Assembly: GCA_963210315.1 (NCBI GenBank)
Contig: OY723285.1
Span: 1,736,001-1,800,000, forward strand
Length of the DNA: 64,000 bases
Source: Rhynchopus euleeides
Lineage: Eukaryota > Euglenozoa > Diplonemea > Diplonemida > Diplonemidae
Reading direction: 5' to 3'
Every line of letters begins with the position of its first letter. Position 1 is the first letter of the stretch. Under the pieces are notes generated by a model. The model ran no database searches. It was not told the DNA's origin and was given only the letters and a program-made list of their open reading frames with translations. This document shows, piece by piece, positions 11,475 to 20,965 of this stretch. Made by a program: the position numbers and the translations under genes.

Positions 11475-12404
11475 TTTGTTTTTGTTCTGTCAGGCTGGGG
11501 CTTCTTTGCGCCGTTTTTTTTTGAGGTTTCTTTTCCACTAGCTACCTCGGGCGGTGGTTGCGGTGGTGGAGTGCCCCGGTTTAAAAAAATCTTGTGTGGT
11601 GTGTGGGTGGGGTTGTAATACCCACTCCCCCAAAGCGTGTGGCCCCCCCCACCCGATGCGAATGCGTCACATGCCAGCACGGCTGGTCTTTCCTTAGAAA
11701 GAGTGGATGGACGGGGGGCGGGTGGTCGGGGAGGGGGGGATGGGATGCTGTGCCTGTGCATGACGTGATGAGGTTCTCCAAATGCCCCCACTAGCCCCCA
11801 CCCCACCCCCCCCCCCCCCCCCTAGGGCTAAGTTGGCATGATACGCGTTTCAGAGCACATTTTTGGCGGGGGCGATACGTGATACGTATCCGATACGGCA
11901 ACGGCGCTGATACGGCAGACGTGCCCCCGAGCCCCTTTCTCGACACGTATCCGATACGGCGTCCGGATTAGGTGTTCAGTGATCTCGTGCCTGGCCAGGC
12001 AGGTAGGGCAGCTGCCCCACCTATTTAGTTTCAGTCCGAAACCTTGGTAGGCCTGGCCAGCCTGCCCGACCAAGAATATTTCTGATCTGCCCCCGCCCCC
12101 CTGGGCCCAGGGAGCAGGGCGATTCCGAACTGTTGTCCCAATGGCCCACCGAATTTGGTCAGTGCTTGACTGAAGCCAGCCTGAGAACATATGTTCACTA
12201 CCGTGGCCTCCGGCGGCTGGGGGGCTCCGCCCCCCAGACCCCCTGAAAGGCGCTGCTGGCTCCTGGGTACGGGGACCGAAACACTGACCCCATGCAGTGA
12301 TACGCGAGACGCGAATCGTGATACGTGATACGGAGGATTCTTCATATTCCTGGATTTCCCGAATTTCCTGGATTTCCCCCGGCCCCTTAGACGATTTCAG
12401 GGCG
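11475..12404. other. Repeat-rich spacer with GATACG repeats and one GGAGCC hairpin module
   Basis: Near 11865-11960 and 12297-12332 the word GATACG or CGTATC recurs (GATACGTGATACGTATCC). At 12188-12243 lies one copy of the dispersed hairpin module (ACTACCGTGGCCTCCGGCGG followed by GGGGGGCTCCGCCCCCC). A 277-codon minus-strand frame across 11828-12661 is a translation of these repeats. Confidence 0.55.
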
Positions 12405-12650
12405 GACAGGGCGGACATATCCGGACCGGAAATCCGGGTGTCCGGATGTCCGGGTCCAATTTTGACCCCCCCCCCCCCCCCCCCCCCGGACATTTCCCGA
12501 ATTTCCCGCCCGGACATGTCCGGGCGGACATCCGGACATCCAGAAATGTCCGCCCCGGACAGGGCGGACATGTCCGGGTGGACATTTTCTGGTGTCCGGA
12601 TGTCCGGGCGGACATGTCCGGACCCGGAAATTCGGGAAATCCAATTTTGA
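12405..12650. repeat. Palindrome-dense block built on GGACATGTCC
   Basis: Within about 245 bp the words GTCCGGATGTCC, GGACATGTCCGG and GGCGGACAT recur on both strands around a run of about 25 C. AATTTTGACCCCCC occurs near 12455 and again near 12645. The structure resembles the iteron arms of the foldback elements elsewhere in the window. GGACATGTCCGG also occurs at 28582. Confidence 0.7.
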
Positions 12651-12725
12651 CCCCCCCCCATTGTTGTTAGCCCCCATTTAAAACTTTACGTTTTAAACGT
12701 TTTAAACGTTTTAAATGTTTTAAAT

Positions 12726-12834
12726 GGGGGCCCTCGCTACGAGTCACTGTGAGTCACGAGTCGTCATTTGTCAGCCAAACATGGCTGATTTCTCACTTTT
12801 TCTCACTCAGTCACACTTGGTAGCGAGGGCCCCC
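12726..12834. mobile_element. MITE family B, copy 2, inside a TTTAAA palindrome block
   Basis: The ends are GGGGGCCCTCGCTACGAGT and CTTGGTAGCGAGGGCCCCC with AAT on each side. The flanking 12680-12900 sequence is made of ACGTTTTAAACGTTTTAAA-type palindromes, which also appear near 21645-21685 and 24995-25015. Confidence 0.87.
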
Positions 12835-12974
12835 AATGTTTTAAATTAAAACGCGTTTTAAATTAATTTAAAACGGAGTTTAAAACGGGGGTTAAAACAG
12901 GGCGTTTCTGTGGTGTTTTCACACCAAAATTTTTTTTTGAGGAAACTTCATATTTGCCAGAAATTTATTGGAAA

Positions 12975-13152
12975 ATTCATATGTCGACAGGAAGTTTTGG
13001 GTTTAACCATATGTTGACAAAAACTTTTTGTTTCAATCATATGTTGACAAAAAGTTTCCTGAAAATTCATATGTTGACACGAACTTATGGACTTAACCAT
13101 ATGTTGACAAAAACTTCTGCATCTAACCATATGTTGACAAGAAGTTATGGAT
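12975..13152 (+). repeat. 30-bp iterons, outer part of left arm
   Basis: Six units lie here, each ending in CATATG or a close variant; two more follow at 14916-14960 beyond the inserted transposon. The inverted counterparts lie at 15600-15764 (six units) and 20159-20215 (two units). Confidence 0.88.
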
Positions 13153-13154
13153 TA

Positions 13155-14913
13155 CAGGGGGGGGTCAAATAAACGTACTTAGTTGAATAGTAGTACTTAG
13201 CCGAATAGTAGTACTTATTTTTTTGGGGCTCTGGGGCACGTTGGGCCGTTGAATAGTAGTACTTACTTTTCACCCTTTTTTTTTGGGAAAATTTTTCGTT
13301 TTTTTTGAGATTTTCTTTTTGGAGACACACAAATCTGCAAACTTTGGGGCAAGGAATGGGGACAACGGGGTCTATTGGTGCCACTTAGGGGAACCAGGGT
13401 GCACGGGGTCCGTAGAGGGGGGAAGTGACCTACGCTCAAAGATATGTCGTGACGAAGGGAATCGGGGCATCCCCCCTCAGACACATACGGACGGGAAACC
13501 AGCGAACCCGCAAACTCCTGCGGTCCAGAGGCATCAGAACCACTGCTGAAGACCGCAAACCCGGAAACCCGCAAACTCCTGGGGTCCAGAGGCGTCAAAA
13601 TCACTGCTGAAGAGCGGCGCGCATTAAACGACTCCTCATCTACGGCGTCCGCAGTCCCTACCACCAACGAGAAGATGTGGACGGATGGCCCCAGACACAC
13701 CTCACCATAGATGTAGCCTTCGAGGACCAGCTGAGCCCACCCCCCACCCCCCGCAGCCCCCTTCCCTGACGTTGTTTGACATTCTCTCCTGTTGTGCAGC
13801 ACTGATCAACACACGCCCGCAAACCCGCAATCCAACTGCCCAGATTTCACCATCCACCAACAGAGCCAATAGCTTCGGCTGGTGTCCGACATAATGATGA
13901 CGTCCGATGCTTTCATGTGCCTCCTGCTGATGGAATGCCTCCTGTTCAAGATATTCGAGGATGGGCCACCGCCATGCGCTCCCCGGCCTTCCTTCAACCA
14001 ACTGGCCCGGGCCAGGGCACGCTGGTAGCCGAGCGCTTGCGGGATATGGGGTACGTGCTGAAGGTGTCGGGTGAGGAGGACGGGTTCGTGAAGAGCTCCC
14101 TTTGTCCGGACCTCACCTTCGCACCAAGCACAGAAACATCCCCTGAGGCTGGTGGTGCGGACCTTGAACCTGGGTTGGACGGGAAGGCAAAAGAGAGCAC
14201 AGAGAAGCAGTCCACCCAAAAGAAAGTTGTGTCTCAGCCAACCCAACAGTCAAGCATCTTGGCATGGGCGAAGCCGGTTCGTGTGAACTCTCTCACACAG
14301 ACACAGCCTTCCCAGTCCTCCCAGTCCTCCGAAAAGAAGCGCGCAGCGTCCCCGACCACCCAGACTCCCAACAAACACCGCAGGCTCTGCAAAGGGTGTA
14401 GGAAGCCTGGGCACAACATGCAGACTTGCCCCAGCAAGCCCAAGAACTTGAAGAAGAAGTAAGTTGGGGCGTGCTGGTTGTGGCTTGTCTTTTTCACATC
14501 TTTTTTTTAAGCATCAACGCACCAACCAACCACCGACAGTGAAGCTGACAGCTCTGATGAACTGTGTATGCTTTCACTAACTCAACAAGAATGTCAACCA
14601 GGGGGGGGGGGGCAATACAAATCAAAACGGTACGAAACCAAATGAGGGGCGAGTGGTAGGACGAGAACAGAGCGGATACTCGACCGGAAGGCAGAAGAAG
14701 TGAGAGACGGACGACAGCAGTGACCAGCGCGCCCCTGGTGGACCAAACAGCCCCGCAGAGCCCCTGCAAACAGCGTTTTTAGGAAAAGTTGAATAGACGT
14801 ACTTAGTACGTCTATTCGCTCGCAAACTATTTATTAATTTTCTGGCGAGGTCGATTTAGGCCCGCGCGTTCGCCGAATAGTAGTACTAAGTACGTTTATT
14901 TGACCCCCCCCTG
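13155..14913 (+). mobile_element. Pogo-like transposon copy 1, internally deleted (1759 bp)
   Basis: The terminal repeat CAGGGGGGGTCAAATAAAC starts at 13155 and its complement ends at 14913; both sides carry TA, the target duplication of the Tc1/mariner-pogo group. Outside one internal gap it is nearly identical to copy 2 (15767-20156, opposite strand). About 2.6 kb is missing at the junction near 14027 (GCACGCTGGTAGCC), corresponding to roughly 16670-19286 in copy 2. It keeps the first codons of the protease ORF and the tail of the transposase ORF, so it is non-autonomous. Confidence 0.9.
13897..14462 (+). pseudogene. Remnant pogo-like coding sequence with CCHC zinc knuckle
   Basis: The first 40 or so codons match the N-terminus of the protease ORF of copy 2. 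After the deletion junction the frame continues with the last ~145 residues of the transposase (from AERLRDMGYVLKV), including the serine/glutamine-rich linker and the zinc knuckle CKGCRKPGHNMQTC (C-x2-C-x4-H-x4-C) and the lysine-rich end. It lacks all protease and DDE catalytic residues. Whether a short zinc-knuckle protein is made is unknown. Confidence 0.75.
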
Positions 14914-14960
14914 TAACCATATGTTGACAAAAACTTCTCGTTTTCACCATATGTTAACAA

Positions 14961-15600
14961 AATTGGGTTTCCAGCTGGAACACCCTTTTTGGTGGATTCC
15001 CGACCCCAGGGCACCCACACCTGTGGCTGATGAAGAGGAGGGCGCTTCGCAAAGGCCGGGACCCCCAGCCCCAACCTCTCATCCACATTTTGATGTGAAC
15101 CTGTCGGCTGAAGCTGGAATCACTTGATGGCATTGCTGTGGGTGTTGTTGTGGACCTGGGTCCGGCCGATTAGTACTCACGCTGCTGTGCCTGTGATTCA
15201 AAGAACCGTGGAGTTCGGAACCCACCTGGAGAGAACGATCCACCTCGAAGAAGCCGCATGCCCGATGCACCCCGGTAGCTGCGTGTACACGTGGTAAACC
15301 TGTGACCACTTCGGTGGAGTGGTCTTTTGGCTCAGTTTCTGGGCCGGAAGTGCTTGATGTTGGTAACCATCTTTGCTATGGGGCTTTCATCATGCATTTA
15401 TCACGTACAGGCCCATGATCAGTGGTTAGCCGGTGTTAACGGTGTGCGGTTCTCTGGCCTTGTGGTATCTTAATCCAAGGGAATGAGGCCCCATGGAACT
15501 GCGATGAAGTGCACACTCTGTGAGAAGCTAAGTGCCGATCTGGAAAGCGATCTGGATACCCCGGAATGTCAGTCAAGCGGCTCCAGCCGAAAAACCGATT
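14961..15600. other. Unique core of foldback element 1
   Basis: About 640 bp of non-repetitive sequence lies between the two iteron arms. I find no domain-bearing ORF. It includes CCGGCCGATTAGTACTCACG near 15161, which briefly resembles a stretch of bacterial 23S rRNA complement, but the similarity does not continue. It may be a captured fragment or a decayed non-coding gene. Confidence 0.5.
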
Positions 15601-16230
15601 TTGTTAACATATGGTTAAAACGAGAAGTTTTTGTCAACATATGATTAGCCCAGAACTTTTTGTCAACATATGGTTAAAATCAGAAGTTCCTGTCAAAATA
15701 TGGTTAAATTCATAACTTCTTGTCAACATATGGTTAGATCCACAACTTTTTGTCAAAATATGGTTACAGGGGGGGGTCAAATAAACGTACTTAGTACTAC
15801 TATTCGGCGAACGCGCGGGCCTAAATCGACCTCGCCAGAAAATTAATAAATAGTTTGCGAGCGAATAGACGTACTTAGTACGTCTATTCAACTTTTCCTA
15901 AAAACGCTGTTTGCAGGGGCTCTGCGGGGCTGTTTGGTCCACCAGGGGCGCGCTGGTCACTGCTGTCGTCCGTCTCTCACTTCTTCTGCCTTCCGGTCGA
16001 GTATCCGCTCTGTTCTCGTCCTACCACTCGCCCCTCATTTGGTTTCGTACCGTTTTGATTTGTATTGCCCCCCCCCCCTCTGGTGCCCCCCCTGGTTGAC
16101 ATTCTTGTTGAGTTAGTGAAAGCATACACAGTTCATCAGAGCTGTCAGCTTCACTGTCGGTGGTTGGTTGGTGCGTTGATGCTTAAAAAAAAGATGTGAA
16201 AAAGACAAGCCACAACCAGCACGCCCCAAC

Positions 16231-17968
16231 TTACTTCTTCTTCAAGTTCTTGGGCTTGTTGGGGCAAGTCTGCATGTTGTGCCCAGGCTTCCTACACCCT
16301 TTGCAGAGCCTGCGGTGTTTGTTGGGAGTCTGGGTGGTCGGGGACGCTGCGCGCTTCTTTTGGGAGGACTGGGAGGACTGGGAAGGCTGTGTCTGTGTGA
16401 GAGAGTTCACACGAACCGGCTTCGCCCATGCCAAGATGCTTGACTGTTGGGTTGGCTGAGACACAACTTTCTTTTGGGTGGACTGCTTCTCTGTGCTCTC
16501 TTTTGCCTTCCCGTCCAACCCAGGTTCAAGGTCCGCACCACCAGCCTCAGGGGATGTTTCTGTGCTTGGTGCGAAGGTGAGGTCCGGACAAAGGGAGCTC
16601 TTCACGAACCCGTCCTCCTCACCCGACACCTTCAGCACGTACCCCATATCCCGCAAGCGCTCGGCTACCACCTCCCCCCTCACACTTTCCACCGACTTTC
16701 CCCAAACAGCTCCAACAGAGGTGCACATGGCCTCGCGGTACCACCTCTCTGTGAAGCGACAATCCTGGCGAAAACCTTCGGCTGTTGATTTCTTCATCTC
16801 GAGACGGGCTTTGTCCTTGAGCCCTTCCAGGTGAGTGTGGAAGGCAGCCTTGAATGGTGCAAATGCATGCACATCAAGGTACTGCACTGTTCCTGTCAAC
16901 CCACCTGGAATGACCGCTGACTTCGCCCCCGTCTTCCTGTGCAAGTACGCAACATTTTTTGGTGCAATGTGTGTTGTCGCCGAGTCATAAATGACAAGCA
17001 CGTTTTTGTTTTTGCAAATGGGGGCCAAGACGCTGTCAATTCACCACCGCCACTCGGCTTCTTTGACCCAGCCGGTTTTCTGGAAAGTACAGTTAACCCC
17101 CGAGTCTTTGTGAATCTGATGCACCTCCTTCTTTATCCTCTCGCCCGCACCTTTAAAAACGATCGACTGCTTTGTCGCAAGAATGGTCCTGTCTTTCACA
17201 CTGAACGTGACAGCACCAATCAACGTGGCAAATCTATTTTTGCCAGCATCGGTATCGACCATGATGTTGGTGTCAGTGGTGTAGCACAACAGTTTGTCCC
17301 TGCGGGTAGAGCTCTTGTACAAGGCAGACTCATCCACATTCACAACCAGGTCAAAAGTACCAAAGGGGTTGTGCAGCAGCTCGGACCCGATGGAGAGGCG
17401 TCTGATGGTGGACCAGAAGCTGTGCAACTGGACCCGGGCTTTTTCAAGAGAAAGCTTGGCAATGCGCGAAGTACGAAATTGAAACTTGTTTCTCCTGGCC
17501 CAACCGTCAATCCACTCCACCGAAGCCTGGAAGCCTTTCGGGAAGGGAACAAAGGACATGGCAAGCTCCTTGATTTTGCGGCGCGTCGTTGGCAAGTCGT
17601 TCTTCCGCCGTTCTCCCACTTCTTTAAGCACGTGGGCCTCCACCTCAGGAAAGAAACACGACCTCCCCCCCCCCGCCTTTCTTTTGGCATGTGTTTTTCC
17701 ATCATTTGCTGGGAGGCTCTTCATCGCCTTATCCTTGGGAAAGTCTCTCTTCCAACGAGTTGCCGTTGTCGAACACTGGTCCCGGTTCACTTGGATAGGA
17801 GGGTTACCAGGAGGAGTAGGAGGAGCAAAAAGGTAAGCACGCATGGTCTCCATCACCGGGAGCCCAGCCCACAACAAGGAGGCTACAGCCTGCTTGTAGT
17901 GGGACGTGTAGCAGGCCCGGCGGGTTGTATCCCCAACCTTTGAAGGGGCCCTGCAGTGCTTAATTTCC
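16231..17968 (-). pseudogene. Pogo/Tc5-like DDE transposase with CENP-B-type HTH and C-terminal zinc knuckle, one in-frame stop
   Basis: Reading leftwards, the frame is open from the G9 run at 17967. A CENP-B/Tc5-type DNA-binding segment (FPEVEAHVLKEV ... ASVEWIDGWARRN) is followed by the DDE-1 catalytic signatures VNVDESALY, VIYDSATTH and LTGTVQYLDVHAFAPFK, which supply the three expected acidic positions. The last ~100 residues are Ser/Gln-rich and carry C-x2-C-x4-H-x4-C. A TGA at 17041-17043 interrupts the frame after EAEWRW, with the same frame continuing immediately; a CGA-to-TGA change is the simplest explanation. The protein would bind the terminal repeats and cut/join DNA at TA. There is no ATG near the frame's beginning, which supports fusion with the upstream ORF. 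The TGA makes this copy probably inactive unless read through. Confidence 0.82.
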
Positions 17969-19417
17969 CCCCCCCAAAAACTCCTTTAGGTTTTCAACCG
18001 AGAGCACAATATCCGGGGAAGGGGTCTCCCCCTTCGTTGCACTCTCGGTATCCCCACCCGTGTTCCCTTCCCCACCCGTGTTCCCTTCCTCCCTTCCCTC
18101 CCCACTGTCCCCACTCCCGTCATCAGAGCCGTTCTTTTCGAGTTCTTCGAGAACAGAGACTTTTTCGATGTCGTCGTCGTCGTCGTCGTCGCAGGTGCTC
18201 TCAGAGCTGCCATTCGATCCAGCGCCGCCCTCTGAGTCAGCGTCATCGTTCTCTGAGGTAGTGTCGTCGTTCGGTCCAGCGTCGTCGTTGCTCGCAGAAA
18301 CCACAATCGCGCACGCGGTCTCCGCAGCCAACAGCTCCCGAAGATCACGGAGCACAGATTTGAGATCGTCTTTGGAGGGTGCCTGGCGTTCTTGGACCTC
18401 CCGCTCGATATCAGCAGCTGAAGACAGCTGATGAATCCGTGTGGGGAAAAAGTGTGTTGCATGCCGGACGGCCTGAATCCCACACGACCACGCGTCCTTC
18501 TGCATCCCACTCAACACCACACGGACAGTGCTGAACTTCTGCTCGAGGCTCTTGGCGAGTGGAGAACCGTGAATGATCGCGTGGTCGTCAATCACGATAC
18601 ACTCATCCTCCCGGAAAGCACAAAAGACCCAGTGGAGGCCTGTGTTGTTGTGTGTGTTCACCACACAACCCTGCCACTCCGATTTTGTCTCCCAGAACGC
18701 CACACCCTGGGGACTAGCTGGATAGCGCTTCATCCCTTTTGTGATGCTCTCGAACTGGCAGTACTCAAAAAAACGAGTACCGTCCGGGTTTTTCACCGGA
18801 TCATACCGGGGGTTGGCGACACGGGACACTGCTTCTACACCAGCGGGCTGCAGGTAGTGAACCAGCAGGTTCCCCACGTCGCTCGTCGTCAGCCAGTACC
18901 CCACCTTGACATTCTTTGAGGAATGCCCTTTTAAAAACTCGGCCCTTTTGGGGCCGCCTCCGTGCGCTTCCGTCGGCTGTGCCTCACACCCACCCCGAAG
19001 GACTGGAATGGGTTTGGCTTGTGTCTTCGGCGCGGAGCAGTCGGTTGAAGGTTTGGCTTGTGTCTTCAGCGTGGAGCAGTCGATTGAAGGTTCGGCTTGT
19101 GTCTTCGGCGCGGAGCAGTCGGTTGAAGGTTTAGCTTGTGTCTTCGGCGCGGAGCAGTCGGTTGAAGGTTCGGCTTGTGTCTTCGGCGCGGAGCAGTCGG
19201 TTGAAGGTTCGGCTTGTGTCTTCGGCGCGGACCGGTTGGTTGAAGGTTTGGCTTGTGTCTTCGGCCATGAAAAAATCGGGCCATTGCAGCGTGCCCTGGC
19301 CCGGGCCAGTTGGTTGAAGGAAGGCCGGGGAGCGCATGGCGGTGGCCCATCCTCGAATATCTTGAACAGGAGGCATTCCATCAGCAGGAGGCACATGAAA
19401 GCATCGGACGTCATCAT
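17960..19417 (-). CDS. Ulp1/C48-like cysteine protease encoded by the pogo-like element
   Basis: It encodes about 485 residues from the ATG at 19417. The N-terminal ~45 residues are followed by about seven 13-residue repeats (consensus KTQAKPSTDCSAP). Then comes a C48-type fold with the expected catalytic order: His in GLHWVFCAF, Asp in CIVIDDHAI, Gln in VLSGMQKDAW and Cys in WSCGIQAV. The C-terminus is acidic (poly-Asp, Ser/Gly/Asp-rich). Ulp1-type enzymes cleave SUMO-like proteins or polyproteins in the nucleus; here it may process a fusion protein or deSUMOylate host factors, which is inference. The stop TAA at 17960-17962 lies just after a run of nine G; the transposase frame is +1 relative to this one, so loss of one G would fuse them. 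Confidence 0.8.
   Translation of the reverse strand: MMTSDAFMCLLLMECLLFKIFEDGPPPCAPRPSFNQLARARARCNGPIFSWPKTQAKPSTNRSAPKTQAEPSTDCSAPKTQAEPSTDCSAPKTQAKPSTDCSAPKTQAEPSIDCSTLKTQAKPSTDCSAPKTQAKPIPVLRGGCEAQPTEAHGGGPKRAEFLKGHSSKNVKVGYWLTTSDVGNLLVHYLQPAGVEAVSRVANPRYDPVKNPDGTRFFEYCQFESITKGMKRYPASPQGVAFWETKSEWQGCVVNTHNNTGLHWVFCAFREDECIVIDDHAIIHGSPLAKSLEQKFSTVRVVLSGMQKDAWSCGIQAVRHATHFFPTRIHQLSSAADIEREVQERQAPSKDDLKSVLRDLRELLAAETACAIVVSASNDDAGPNDDTTSENDDADSEGGAGSNGSSESTCDDDDDDDIEKVSVLEELEKNGSDDGSGDSGEGREEGNTGGEGNTGGDTESATKGETPSPDIVLSVENLKEFLGGGN
19016..19262 (-). repeat. 39-bp coding tandem repeat in the protease ORF
   Basis: About seven near-identical units, with landmark GTGTCTTCGGCGCGGAGCAG on the plus strand, encode the 13-residue repeat. 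Unit length is a multiple of three, so copy number can change without breaking the frame. The repeat lies wholly within the region missing from copy 1. Confidence 0.88.
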
Positions 19418-20498
19418 TATGTCGGACACCAGCCGAAGCTATTGGCTCTGTTGGTGGATGGTGAAATCTGGGCAGTTGGATTGCGGGTTTGCGGGCGTGT
19501 GTTGATCAGTGCTGCACAACAGGAGAGAATGTCAAACAACGTCAGGGAAGGGGGCTGCGGGGGGTGGGGGGTGGGCTCAGCTGGTCCTCGAAGGCTACAT
19601 CTATGGTGAGGTGTGTCTGGGGCCATCCGTCCACATCTTCTCGTTGGTGGTAGGGACTGCGGACGCCGTAGATGAGGAGTCGTTTAATGCGCGCCGCTCT
19701 TCAGCAGTGATTTTGACGCCTCTGGACCCCAGGAGTTTGCGGGTTTCCGGGTTTGCGGTCTTCAGCAGTGGTTCTGATGCCTCTGGACCGCAGGAGTTTG
19801 CGGGTTCGCTGGTTTCCCGTCCGTATGTGTCTGAGGGGGGATGCCCCGATTCCCTTCGTCACGACATATCTTTGAGCGTAGGTCACTTCCCCCCTCTACG
19901 GACCCCGTGCACCCTGGTTCCCCTAAGTGGCACCAATAGACCCCGTTGTCCCCATTCCTTGCCCCAAAGTTTGCAGATTTGTGTGTCTCCAAAAAGAAAA
20001 TCTCAAAAAAAACGGAAAATTTTCCCAAAAAAAAAGGGTGAAAAGTAAGTACTACTATTCAACGGCCCAACGTGCCCCAGAGCCCCAAAAAAATAAGTAC
20101 TACTATTCGGCTAAGTACTACTATTCAACTAAGTACGTTTATTTGACCCCCCCCTGTAAAATCAGAAGTTCCTGTCAACATATGGTTAAACCCAAAAGTT
20201 CCTGTCAACATATGAATTTTCCAAGAAATTTCTGGCAAATATGAAGTTTCCTCAAATTTTTTTTCGGCCAAAAAAATTTTTCCATGCCCCCTGAGGCCCC
20301 CCAGCTCATATTCTGGGTGATTATTCCTGCATTCCTGTCACAGCGGACACATTATTGGTGGAAAATAGGTGGCACTGACGTTGTGGTGAGGGTTGCATCA
20401 ATCGCACCGGCATCAGTTGGCACACCCCCTCCGTTGTTCTCAGGAATAATGCAGTTTGACATCAGCATATTTCTGGAGTGTCGAATCTTCATCTTGCA

Positions 20499-20964
20499 TC
20501 ACTCGATGTGCACCCTTTTGAGCTGAATCCATGATGCAAAGTCGCAGGTTGAAGGCCGGATCACCATGATGGGGATGGCAATGGACCCAGCGAACTCCAC
20601 CAGCTCCTTCGACAGTCCTGGAAGCACCTTCTGGAAAAGTTGCACAGTTCCAGTTGCCACCTGGAGCCTACCTTTGGCCTGCCCCTCTTTGAGAGGAGCA
20701 TATCTGTATTCCCTTTACTCTCCTATGGACGCCCGACTTCTCTGATCGAGAGAAGCCTACAAAAGGCGTAACCATCCTCGTCATGTATTCTTTGCCTCCA
20801 ACTTTCACTTTTGCAGAACGGATCCCGATGAACTCCAAACAGGAAGTGCAGCCAGCTTCATCACGGCTGTGTTCAACAAGACAGCCAGATGATGTTGTTG
20901 CTGTCAGAACGATGGTTGCAGCACTCGGCTGCGCCCCACCTGGGGTTGCTCTGGCTGTTGCCAA
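20499..20964 (-). pseudogene. Unidentified coding remnant
   Basis: Two coherent minus-strand pieces are visible. The first (20964 to about 20770) reads ...EAGCTSCLEFIGIRSAKVKV... to MVTPF; the second (about 20684 to the TGA at 20499) reads ...LQVATGTVQLFQKVLPGLSK and ends WIQLKRVHIE. They can be joined by a GTAGGC...AG intron with the frame kept, but a frameshift explains them equally well. Further coding-like sequence (NMLMSNCIIPENNGG) follows at 20480-20350 after a stop. I do not recognise the family; it could be a host pseudogene or a transposon gene. Confidence 0.35.
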
Positions 20965-20965
20965 G

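Larger units (their letters stand above)
15767..20156 (-). mobile_element. Pogo-like transposon copy 2, full length (4390 bp), with Ulp1-like protease
   Basis: The terminal inverted repeats CAGGGGGGGTCAAATAAAC are flanked by TA on both sides, and further internal inverted parts (AAGTACTACTATTCGG) follow. Coding runs on the minus strand: a Ulp1/C48-like protease ORF (19417-17960), then a transposase ORF (about 17968-16231). It sits in the right arm of foldback element 1 at the iteron word TTAACC, the same word used by copy 1 in the left arm. A 22-bp-scale indel near 16078 and a few substitutions separate the two copies, so they are young. Confidence 0.92.
12930..20265. mobile_element. Foldback element 1: long inverted arms of 30-bp iterons, two nested pogo-like insertions
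   Basis: The outer ends match in inverted orientation (GAGGAAACTTCATATTTGCC near 12940; its complement near 20240). Each arm holds about eight iterons of 30 bp with consensus TTGACAAAAACTTC(N8)AACCATATG, in opposite orientation in the two arms, ending innermost in TTAACAAAAT. The unique core is 14961-15600. Each arm is interrupted by a pogo-like element. Without the insertions the foldback would be about 1.2 kb. No transposase of its own was recognised. Confidence 0.85.

Noticed and set aside
11828-12661. 277-codon minus-strand frame
   Set aside because: Its translation is a simple product of GGACATGTCC and GATACG repeats.
12975-13152. CRISPR-like array of 30-bp units
   Set aside because: Units are contiguous without unique spacers, diverged from one another, and inverted in the other arm; they are foldback iterons in a eukaryotic context.
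15150-15320. Possible rRNA fragment in the foldback core
   Set aside because: Only about 14 bases around GGCCGATTAGTAC resemble the complement of bacterial 23S rRNA; the similarity stops on both sides.
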